Assembly (NCBI RefSeq): GCF_032854445.1
Contig: NW_027018031.1
Coordinates: forward strand, 1 to 64,000
Length of the DNA stretch: 64,000 bases
Reading direction: 5' to 3'
From: Liolophura sinensis
Taxonomy: Eukaryota; Mollusca; Polyplacophora; Chitonida; Chitonidae
The notes below the pieces were generated by a model, which was not told the origin of the DNA, did not search any database, and saw only the letters and a list, made by a program, of their open reading frames with translations. Every line of letters starts with the position of its first letter. Within the stretch, counting starts at the first letter, position 1. Shown piece by piece: positions 50,051 to 61,200 of this stretch. The translations under genes and the position numbers were made by a program.

Positions 50051-50599
50051 AACCGCGTTGCTCTGCAACCATTACTTTTGGCTGTAGCGACAATTAAATG
50101 ATCATTGATGTCAAGATCACGTGCCCAGCAACGGCTCTTACTCCATGGAAACCAGGGAAATATGCAATTTTTTAACAGCAGCCGATGCCTGGCCCAATTC
50201 CGCATCTTTTAGAACCTTATAGATGTGGGTCAGTGATCAGTTGTACTTTTTACAGCAGACTGTATCTAGTACCTTGTGTTTATTATGTAGGAATGGTGTG
50301 GTTTTTCTACACGTAGATAAAGACATTGAGATTGTCTTGGACTTAAAAGTAAGACAATTGCTGAGTGAGTTAAATGGGCTTAGCCCAAAGATTTGACGTC
50401 TTCTGGGCTACCGAAGGGCACATAACTTATAATGAAAAGTTGAATATAGTAATGACCAGTCGCGATGGTACATAGTAGACTGTAGCCGATTTCTATTAAG
50501 AAAAAGACCAGGCAAAAATGCAAAAGTGGAAAAATTGTTCCAGTGCTGCTGGTAAGAGGCTAATCCGACGTATTTTGTCACGAGAAATCGAATGGTGCA
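50051..50599 (+). repeat. Chimeric monomer M92, block B with block C motifs
   Basis: This block B monomer carries TGTCAAGATCACGTGCCCAG near 50,109 and TTATAATGAAAAGTTG near 50,428, both characteristic of block C. It also has ordinary B features between and after them (TTATTATGTAGGAATGG and GGGCTTAGCCC). The preceding GTAAGAAACTAATCC is shared with the first C monomer near 59,346, but also with B copies at 42,307 and 45,054. Confidence 0.7.
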
Positions 50600-52371
50600 A
50601 ACCGCGTTGCTCTCCGACCATTACTTTTGGCTGTAGCCACAATTGAATGATCATTGATGTCATAGTCACGTTCCCAACAACGGCTCTTACTCCATGGAAA
50701 CCAGGGAAATTTGCAATTTTTTAAACAGCTGCCGATGCCTGGCCCAATTCCGCATCTTTTGGCACCTTATTTTTGTGCATCAGTGTTTAAGTCTACTTTA
50801 TACAGCAGACTGTATCAAGTACCTTGTGTTTTTTATGTACGAATGGTGTGGTTTTTCTACACGTAGATAAAGACATTGAGATTGTCTTGGACTTAGAAGT
50901 AAGACAATTGCTGGGTGAGTTAAATGGGCGTTGCCCAAAGATTTGACGTCTTCTGGGCTACCGAAGGGCACATAACTTATAGTCAAAAGTTGAATATAGT
51001 AATGACCAGTCGCGATGGTACATAGTACAGTGTAGCCGATTTCAATTAACAAAAAGACCAGGCAAAAATGCAAAAGTGGAAAAACTGTTCCAGTGCTGCT
51101 GGTAAAAGGCTGATCCGACGTATTTTGTGACGAGAAATCGAATGGTGCAAACCGCGTTGCTCTCCGACCAATACTTTTGGCTGTAGCCACAATTGAATGA
51201 TCATTGATGTCATAGTCACGTGCCCAGCAACGGCTCTTACTCCAAGGAAACCAGGGAAATATGCAATTTTTTAACAGCTGCCGATGCCTGGCCCAATTCC
51301 GCATCTTTTAGAACCTTATAGATGTGGGTCAGTGATCAATTGTACTTTTTACAGCAGACTGTATCTAGTACATTGTGTTTTATATGTACGAATTTTGTGG
51401 TTTTTCTACATGTAGATAAAGACATTGAGATTGGCTTGGACTTAGAAGTAAGACAATTGCTGGGTGAGTTAAATGGGCTTAGCCCAAAGATTTGACGTCT
51501 TCTGGGCTACCGAAGGGCACATAACTTATAGTCAAAAGTTGAATATAGTAATGACCAGTCGCGATGGTACATAGTACAGTGTAGCCGATTTCAATTAACA
51601 AAAAGACCAGGCAAATATTCAAAAGTGGAGAACCTGTTCCAGTGCTGCTTGTAAAAGCCTAATCCGACGTATTTTGTGACGAGAAATCGAATGGTGCAAA
51701 CCGCGTTGCTCTCCGACCAATACTTTTGGCTGTAGCGACAATTAAATGATCATTGATGTCATAGTCACCTGCCCAACAACGGCTCTTACTCCATGGAAAC
51801 CAGGGAAATTTGCAATTTTTTAAACAGCTGCCGATGCCTGGCCCAATTCCGCATCTTTTGGCACCTTATTTTTGTGGGTCAGTGTTTAAGTCTACTTTTT
51901 ACAGCAGACTGTATCAAGTACCTTGTGTTTTTTATGTACGAATGGTGTGGTTTTTCTACACGTAGATAAAGACATTGAGATTGTCTTGGACTTAGAAGTA
52001 AGACAATTGCTGGGTGAGTTAAATGGGCTTAGCCCAAAGATTTGACGTCTTCTGGGCTACCGAAGGGCACATAACTTATAGTCAAAACTTGAATATAGTA
52101 ATGACCAGTCGCGATGGTACATAGTACAGTGTAGCCGATTTCAATTAACAAAAAGACCAGGCAAAAATTCAAAAGTGGAGAAACCGTTCCAGTGCTGCTG
52201 GTAAAAGGCTAATCCGACGTATTTTGTGACGAGAAATCAAATGGTGCAAACCGCGTTGCTCTCCGACCAATACTTTTGGCTGTAGCGACAATTGAATAAT
52301 CATTGATGTCATAGTCACGTGCCCAGCACCGGCTCTTACTCCATGGAAACCAGGGAAATTTGCAATTTTTT

Positions 52372-55300
52372 AAACAGCTGCCGATGCCTGGCCCAATTCC
52401 GCATCTTTTTGGCACCTTATTTTTGTGCGTCAGTGTTTAAGTCTACTTTTTACAGCAGACTGTATCAAGTACCTTGTGTTTTTTATGTACGAATGGTGTG
52501 GTTTTTCTACACGTAGATAAAGACATTGAGATTGTCTTGGACTTAGAAGTAAGACAATTGCTGGGTGAGTTAAATGGGCTTAGCCCAAAGATTTGACGTC
52601 TTCTGGGCTACCGAAGGGCACATAACTTATAGTCAAAACTTGAATATAGTAATGACCAGTCGCGATGGTACATAGTACAGTGTATCCGATTTCAATTAAC
52701 AAAAAGACCAGGCAAAAATGCAAAAGTGGAAAAACTTCTCCAGTGCTGCTGGTAATAGGCTAATCCGACGTATTTTGTGACGAGAAATCGAATGGTGCAA
52801 ACCGCGTTGCTCTCCGACCAATACTTTTGGCTGTAGCGACAATTGAATGATCATTGATATCATAGTCACCCTGCCCAAACAACGACTCTTACTCCATGGA
52901 AACCAGGGAAATTTGCAATTTTTTAAACAGCTGCCGATGCCTGGCCCAATTCCGCATCTTTTTGGCACCTTATTTATGTGGGTCTTTGTTTAAGTGTACT
53001 CTTTACAGCAGACTGTATCAAGTACCTTGTGTTTTTTATTTACAAATGGTGTGGTTTTTCTACACGTAGATAAAGACATTGAGATTATCTTGGACTTAGA
53101 AGTAAGACAATTGCTGAGTGAGTTAAATGGGCTTAGCCCAAAGATTTGACGTCTTCTGGGCTACCGAAGGGCACATAACTTATAGTCAAAAGTTGAATAT
53201 AGTAATGACCAGTCGCGATGGTACATAGTAGAGTGTAGCCAATATCTATTAAGAAAAAGACCAGGCAAAAATGCAAAAGTGGAAAAACCGCTCCAGTGCT
53301 GCTGGTAAGAGGCTAATCCGACGTATTTTGTGACGAGAAATCGAATGGTGCAAACCGCGTTGCTCTCCGACCATTACTTTTGGCTGTAGCCACAATTGAA
53401 TGATCATTGATGTCATAGTCACGTGCCCAATAACGGCTCTTACTCCATGGAAACCAGGGAAATTTGCAATTTTTTAAACAGCTGCCGATGCCTGGCCCAA
53501 TTCCGCATCTTTTGGCACCTTATTTATGTGGGTCAGTGTTTAAGTCTACTTTTTACAGCAGACTGTATCAAGTACCTTGTGTTTTATATGTACGAATGGT
53601 GTGGTTTTTCTACACGTAGATAAAGACATTGAGATTGTCTTGGACTTAGAAGTAAGACAATTGCTGGGTGAGTTAAATGGGCTTAGCCCAAAGATTTGAC
53701 GTCTTCTGGGCTACCGAAGGGCACATAACTTATAGTCAAAACTTGAATATAGTAATGACCAGTCGCGATGGTACATAGTACAGTGTAGCCGATTTCAATT
53801 AACAAAAAGACCAGGCAAAAATTCAAAAGTGGAGAAACCGTTCCAGTGCTGCTGGTAAAAGGCTAATCCAACGTATTTTGTGACGAGAAATCAAATGGTG
53901 CAAACCGCGTTGCTCTCCGACCAATACTTTTGGCTGTAGCGACAATTGAATGATCATTGATGTCATAGTCACGTTCCCAACAACGGCTCTTACTCCATGG
54001 AAACCAGGGAAATTTGCAATTTTTTAAACAGCTGCCGATGCCTGGCCCAATTCCGCATCTTTTAGAACCTTATAGATGTGGGTCAGTGATCAGTTGTACT
54101 TTTTACAGCAGACTGTATCTAGTACCTTGTGTTTTTTATGTACGAATGGTGTGGTTTTTCTACACGTAGATAAAGACATTGAGATTGTCTTGGACTTAAA
54201 AGTAAGACAATTGCTGAGTGAGTTAAATGGGCTTAGCCCAAAGATTTGACGTCTTCTGGGCTACCGAAGGACACATAACTTATAGTCAAAAGTTGAATAT
54301 AGTAATGACCAGTCGCGATGGTACATAGTACAGTGTAGCAGATTTCAATTAACAAAAAGACCAGGCAAAAATGCAAAAGTGGAAAAACTGTTCCAGTGCT
54401 GCTGGTAAGAGGCTAATTCGACGTATTTTGTCACAAGAAATCGAATGGTGCAAACCGCGTTCCTCTCCGACCAATACTTTTGGCTGTAGCGACAATTGAA
54501 TGATCATTGATGTCATAGTCAAGTTCCCAACAACGGCTCTTACTCCATGGAAACCAGGGAAATTTGCAATTTTTTAAACAGCTGCCGATGCCTGGCCCAA
54601 TGCCGCATCTTTTAGAACCTTATTGATGTGGGTCAGTGATCAGTTGTACTTTTTACAGCAGACTGTATCTAGTACCTTGTGTTTTTTATGTACGAATGGT
54701 GTGGTTTTTCTCCACGTAGATAAAGACATTGAGATTGTCTTGGACTTAAAAGTAAGACAATTGCTGAGTGAGTTAAATGGGCTTAGCCCAAAGATTTGAC
54801 GTCTTCTGGGCTACCGAAGGACACATAACTTATAGTCAAAAGTTGAATATAGTAATGACCAGTCGCGATGGTACATATTACAGTGCAGCAGATTTCAATT
54901 AACAAAAAGACCAGGCAAAAATGCAAAAGTGGAAAAACTCTTCCAGTGCTGCTGGTAAGAGGCTAATCCGACGTATTTTGTGACGAGAAATCGAATGGTG
55001 CAAACCACGTTGCTCTCCGAACAATACTTTTGGCTGTAGCCACAATTGAATGATCATTGATGTCATAGTCACCTGCCCAACAACGGCTCTTACTCCATGG
55101 AAACCAGGGAAATTTGCAATTTTTTAAACAGCTGCCGATGCCTGGCCCAATTCCGCATCTTTTGGCACCTTGTTTATGTGGGTCAGTGTTTAAGTGTACT
55201 TTTTGCAGCAAACTTTATCAAGTACCTTGTTTTTTATATGTACGAATGGTGTGGTTTTTCTACACGTAGATAAAGACATTGAGATTGTCTTGGACTTAGA

Positions 55301-55425
55301 AGTAAGACAATTGCTGGGTGAGTTAAATGGGCTTAGCCCAAAGATTTGACGTCTTCTGGGCTACCGAAGGGCACATAACTTATAGTCAAAACTTGAATAT
55401 AGTAATGACCAGTCGCGATGGTACA
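52372..55425 (+). repeat. 10-monomer-step duplicate in block B, copy 2
   Basis: The partner of 46,870-49,920. It differs by scattered substitutions and a few insertions (ACCCTGCCCAAAC near 52,868, CTTTTTGG near 52,958). The match ends near 55,425, where this copy changes to TAGAGTGTAGCAG. Confidence 0.82.
54890..55155 (+). repeat. Single-monomer duplicate, copy 1
   Basis: A segment with GCAGATTTC, AAACTCTTCC, AACCACG, CCGAACAATAC and CACCTGCCC recurs exactly 550 bp later. This points to a one-monomer duplication or conversion. Confidence 0.72.
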
Positions 55426-55439
55426 TAGTAGAGTGTAGC

Positions 55440-55705
55440 AGATTTCAATTAACAAAAAGACCAGGCAAAAATGCAAAAGTGGAAAAACTCTTCCAGTGCT
55501 GCTGGTAAGAGGCTAATCCGACGTATTTTGTGACGAGAAATCGAATGGTGCAAACCACGTTGCTCTCCGAACAATACTTTTGGCTGTAGCCACAATTGAA
55601 TGATCATTGATGTCATAGTCACCTGCCCAACAACGGCTCTTACTCCATGGAAACCAGGGAAATTTGCAATTTTTTAAACAGCTGCCGATGCCTGGCAAAA
55701 TTCCG
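55440..55705 (+). repeat. Single-monomer duplicate, copy 2
   Basis: The same segment again at +550 bp. The match ends at CCTGGCAAAATTCC (about 55,691), where copy 1 reads CCTGGCCCAATTCC. Confidence 0.72.
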
Positions 55706-57752
55706 CATCTTTTGGCACCTTATTTCTGTGGGTCTTTGTTTAAGTGTACTCCTTACAGCAGACTGTATCAAGTACCTTGTGTTTTTTATGTACAAATGGT
55801 GTGGTTTTTCTACACGTAGATAAAGACATTGAGATTGTCTTGGACTTAGAAGTAAGACAATTGCTGGGTGAGTTAAATGGGCTTAGCCCAAAGATTTGAC
55901 GTCTTCTGGGCTACCGAAGGGCACATAACTTATAGTCAAAAGTTGAATATAGTAATGACCAGTCGCGATGGTACATAGTACAGTGTACCCGATTTCAATT
56001 AACAAAAAGACCAGGCAAAAATGCAAAAGTGGAAAAAGTCTTCCAGTGCTGCTGGTAAGAGGCTAATCCGACGTATTTTGTGACGAGAAATCGAATGGTG
56101 CAATCCGTGTTGCTCTCCGACCATTACTTTTGGCTGTAGCCACAATTGAATGATCATTGATGTAATAGTCACGTGCCCAGCAACGGCTCTTACTCCATGG
56201 AAACCAGGGAAATATGCAATTTTTTAAACAGCTGCCGATGCCTGGCCCAATTCCGCATCTTTTAGAACCTTATAGTTGTGGGTTAGTGATAAGTTGTAGT
56301 TTTTACAACAGACTGTATCAAGTACCTTGTGTTTTTTATGTACGAATGGTGTGGTTTTTCTACACGTAGATAAAGACATTGAGATTGTCTTGGACTTAAA
56401 AGTAAGACAATTGCTGAGTGAGTTAAATGGGCGTAGCCCAAAGATTTGACGTCTTCTGGGCTACCGAAGGGCACATAACTTATAGTCAAAAGTTGAATAT
56501 AGTAATGACCAGTCGCGATGGTGTATAGTAGAGTGTAGCTGATTTCAATTAACAAAAAGACCAGGCAAAAATGCAAAAGTGGAAAAACTGTTCCAGTGCT
56601 GCTGGTAAGAGGCTAATCCGACGTATTTTGTGACGAGAAATCGAATGGTGCAAACCGCGTTACTTTCCGACCAATACTTTTGGCTGTAGCGACAATTGAA
56701 TGATCATTGATGTCATAGTCACGTGCCCAACAACGGCTCTTACTCCATGGAAACCAGGGAAATTTGCAATTTTTTAAACAGCTGCCGATGCCTGGGCCAA
56801 TTCCGCATCTTTTGGCACCTTATTTATGTCGGTCAGTGTTTAAGTGTACTCTTTACAGCAGACTGTATCAAGTATATTGTGTTTTTTATGTACAAATGGT
56901 GTGGTTTTTCTACACGTAGATAAAGACATTGAGATTGTCTTGGACTTAGAAGTAAGACAATTGCTGGGTGAGTTAAATGGGCTTAGCCCAAAGATTTGAC
57001 GTCTTCTGGGCTACCGAAGGGCACATAACTTATAGTCAAAAGTTGAATATAGTAATGACCAGTCGCGATGGTACATAGTACAGTGTAGCCGATTTCAATT
57101 AACAAAAAGACCAGGCAAAAATTCAAAAGTGGAGAAACCGTTCCAGTGCTGCTGGTAAAAGCCTAATCCGACATATTTTGTGACGAGAAATCGAATGGTG
57201 CAAACCGCGTTGCTCTCCGACCAATACTTTTGGCTGTAGCGACAATTGAATGATCATTGATGTCATAGTCACGTGCCCAACAACGGCTCTTACTCATTGG
57301 AAACCAGGGAAATTTGCAATTTTTAAAACAGCTGCCGATGCCTGGCCCAATGCCGCATCTTTTAGAACCTTATAGATGTGGGTCAGTGATCAGTTGTACT
57401 TTTTACAGCAGACTGTATCTAGTACCTTGTGTTTTTTATGTACGAATGGTGTGGTTTTTCTACACGTAGATAAAGACATTGAGATTGTCTTGGACTTAAA
57501 AGTAAGACAATTGCTGAGTGAGTTAAATGGTCTTAGCCCAAAGATTTGACGTCTTCTGGGCTACCGAAGGGCACATAACTTATAGTCAAAAGTTGAATAT
57601 AGTAATGACCAGTCGCGATGGTACATAGTACAGTGTAGCCGATTTCGATTAACAAAAAGAGCAGGCAAAAATGCAAAAGTGGAAAAACTCTTCCAGTGCT
57701 GCTGGTAAGAGGCTAATCCGACGTATTTTGTGAGGAGAAATCGAATGGTGCA

Positions 57753-58296
57753 AACCGCGTTGCTCTCCGACCAATACTTTTGGCTGTAGCGACAATGGAA
57801 TGATCATTGATGTCATAGTCAAGTGCCCAACAACGGCTCTTACTCCATGGAAACCAGGGAAATTTGCAATTTTTTAAACAGCTGCCTGGCCCAATTCCGC
57901 ATCTTTTGGCACCTTATTTATGTGGGTCAGTGTTTAAGTCTACTTTTTACAGCAGACTGTATCAAGTACCTTGTGTTTTTTATGTACGAATGGTGTGGTT
58001 TTTCTACACGTAGATAAAGACATTGAGATTGTCTTGGACTTAGAAGTAAGACAATTGCTGGGTGAGTTAAATGGGCTTAGCCCAAAGATTTGACGTCTTC
58101 TGGGCTACCGAAGGGCACATAACTTATAGTCAAAAGTTGAATATAGCAATGACCAGTCGCGATGGTACATAGTACAGTGTAGCCGATTTCAATTAACAAA
58201 AAGACCAGGCAAAAATTCAAAAGTGGAGAAACCGTTCCAGTGCTGCTGGTAAAAGGCTAATCCGACGTATTTTGTGACGAGAAATCAAATGGTGCA
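57753..58296 (+). repeat. Short monomer M106 with a 6-bp deletion
   Basis: At about 57,881 the usual GCTGCCGATGCCTGG is reduced to GCTGCCTGG. The six lost bases lie between two GCC triplets, consistent with slippage. The rest of the monomer is ordinary block B. Confidence 0.8.
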
Positions 58297-61200
58297 AACC
58301 GCGTTGCTCTCCGACCAATACTTTTGGCTGTAGCGACAATTGAATGATCATTGATGTCATAGTCACGTTCCCAACAACGGCTCTTACTCCATGGAAACCA
58401 GGGAAATTTGCAATTTTTTAAACAGCTGCCGATGCCTGGCCCAATTCCGCATCTTTTGGCACCTTATTTTAGTGCGTCAGTGTTTAAGTCTACTTTATAC
58501 AGCAGACTGTATCAACTACCTTGTGTTTTTTATGTGCGAATGGTGTGGTTTTTCTACACGTAGATAAAGACATTGAGATTGTCTTGGACTTAGAAGTAAG
58601 ACAATTGCTGGGTGAGTTAAATGGGCTTAGCCCAAAGATTTGACGTCTTCTGGGCTACCGAAGGGCACATAACTTATAGTCAAAAGTTGAATATAGTAAT
58701 GACCAGTCGCGATGGTACATAGTACAGTGTATCCGATTTCAATTAACAAAAAGACCAGGCAAAAATGCAAAAGTGGAAAAACCGTTTTAGTGCTGCTGGT
58801 AAAAGCCTAATCCGAAATATTTTGTGACGAGAAATCGAATGGTTCAAACCTCGTTGCTTTCCGACCAATACCTTTGGCTGTAGCGACAATTGAATGATCA
58901 TTGATGTCATAGTCACCTGCCCAAAAACGGCTCTTACTCATTGGAAACCAGGGAAATTTGCAATTTTTTAAACAGCTGCCGATGCCTGGCCCAATGCCGC
59001 ATCTTTTAGAACCTTATAGATGTGGGTCAGTGATCAGTTGTACTTTTTACAGCAGACTGTATCTAGTACCTTGTGTTTTTTATGTACGAATTGTGTGGTT
59101 TTTCTACACGTAGATAAAGATAATGAGATTGTCTTGGACTTAAAAGTAAGACAATTGCTGAGTGAGTTAAATGGGCTTAGCCCAAAGATTTGACGTCTTC
59201 TGGTCTACCGAAGGGCACATAAATTAAAATGAAAAGCTGAATATAGTAATGACCAGTCGCGATGGTACATAGTAAACATAGCCGATTTTCATTCGCAAAA
59301 AGACCTGACAAAAATCCAAAAGTGGAAAAACTGTTCCAATGCTGCTGGTAAGAAACTAATCCGACGTATTTTGTGACGAGAAATCGAATGGTGCAACCCG
59401 CGTTGCTCTCCGACCAATACTTTTGGCTGTAGCGACAATTGAATAATCATTGATGTCAAGATCACGTGCCCAGCAACGGCTCTTACTCCATGGAAACCAA
59501 GGAAATTTGCAATTTTTCAACAGCTGGAGATGCCTGGCCCAATTGCACATCTTTTGGCACCTTATTGATGTGGGCTGTGTTCAATTGTACTTTTTACAGC
59601 AGACTGTATCAAGTACCTTGTGTTTTTTTATATACAAATGGTGTGGTTTTTCTACATGTAGATAAAGACATTAAGTTTATCTTCGACTTAGAAGTAAGAC
59701 ATTTGCTGGGTGAGTTAAATGGGCTTGGCCCAAAGATTTGACATCGTCTGGACTACCGAAGGGCACATAACTTATAATGAAAAGTTGAATATAGTAATAA
59801 CCAGTGGCGATGGTACATAGTAAATGTAGCCGATTTTAATAAGCAAAAAGACTAGGCAAAAATCCAAAATTGGAAAAGCTGTTCCAATGCTGCTGGTAAG
59901 AGGCTAATCCGACGTATTTTGTGACGAGAAGTCGAATGGTGCAAACCGCCTTGCTCTCCGACCAATACTTTTGGCTGTAGCCACAATTGAATAATCATTT
60001 ATGTCAAAATCACGTGCCCAGCAACGGCTCTTACTCCATGGAAACCAAGGAAATTTGCAATTTTTCAAAAGCTGGAGATGTCTGGCAGAATTGCGCATCT
60101 TTTGGCACCTTATTGATGTGGGTCAGTGTTCAATTGTACTTTTTACAGCAGACTGTATCAAGTACCTTTTGTTTTTTTATATACAAATAGTGTGGTTTTT
60201 CTACATGTAGATAAAGACATTGAGTTTGTCTTCGACTTAGAAGTAAGACAACTGCTGGGTGAGTTAAATGGGCTTGGCCCAAAGATTTGACGTCTTCTGG
60301 ACTACCGAAGGGCACATAACTTAAAATGAAAAGCTGTATATAGCAATGACCAGTCGCGATGGTACATAGTAAATGTAGCCGATTTTAATTCGCAAAAAGA
60401 CCTGGCAAAAATCCAAAAGTGGAAAAACTGTTCCAATGCTGCTGGTAAGAGGCTAATCCGACGTATATTGTGACGAGTAGTTGAATGGTGCAAACTGCGT
60501 TGCTCTCCGACCAATACTTTTGGCTGCAGCCACAATTGAATAATTATTGATGTCAAGATCACGTGCCCAGCAACGGCTCTTACTCCATGGAAACCAAGGC
60601 AATTTGCAATTTTTCAACAGCTGGAGCTGCCTGGCCCAATTGCGCATCTTTTGGCACCTTATTGATGTGGGTCAGTGTTCAGTTGTACTTTTCACAGCAA
60701 ACTGTATCAAGTACCTTGTGTTTTTTTATATACAAATGGTGTGGTTTTTCTACATGTAGATAAAGACATTGAGTTTGTCTTCGACTTAGAAGTAAGACAT
60801 TTGCTGGGTGAGTTAAATGGGCTTGGCCCAAATATTTGACGTCGTCTAGGCTACCGAAGGGCAAAAAACTTTAAATAAAAAGTTGAATATAGTAATGACC
60901 AGTCGCGATGGTACATAGTAAATGTAGCCGATTTTAATTCGCAAAAAGACCAAGGAAAAATCCAAAAGTGGAAAAACTGTTCCAATGCTGCTGGTAAGAG
61001 GCTAATCCGACGTATTTTGTGACGAGAAATCGAATGGTGCAAACCGCGTTGCTCTCCGACCAATACTTTTGGCTGTAGCCACAATTGAATAATCATTGAT
61101 GTCAAGATCACGTGCCCAGCAACGGCTCTTACTCCATGGAAACCAGGGAAATTTGCAATTTTTCAACAGCTGGAGATGGCTGGCCCAATTGCGCATCTTT

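Larger units (their letters stand above)
27237..59203 (+). repeat. Satellite block B (monomers M51-M108)
   Basis: Monomer register starts: 27510, 28060, 28610, 29160, 29711, 30261, 30809, 31359, 31909, 32459, 33010, 33560, 34111, 34660, 35210, 35760, 36309, 36859, 37408, 37958, 38507, 39056, 39606, 40155, 40705, 41255, 41804, 42354, 42903, 43453, 44003, 44552, 45101, 45650, 46201, 46750, 47300, 47851, 48401, 48951, 49501, 50051, 50600, 51150, 51699, 52249, 52800, 53353, 53903, 54453, 55003, 55553, 56103, 56653, 57203, 57753, 58297, 58847. Markers are GCGATGGTACATAG in nearly all copies, AAAAATTCAAAAGTGGAG in many, CACGTTCCCAAC or CACGTGCCCAAC, and GTGTTTAAGTCTAC. Most monomers are 549 or 550 bp; exceptions include M106 (544) and M97 (553). 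Sub-variants recur in ordered sets, giving higher-order structure listed separately. Confidence 0.87.
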
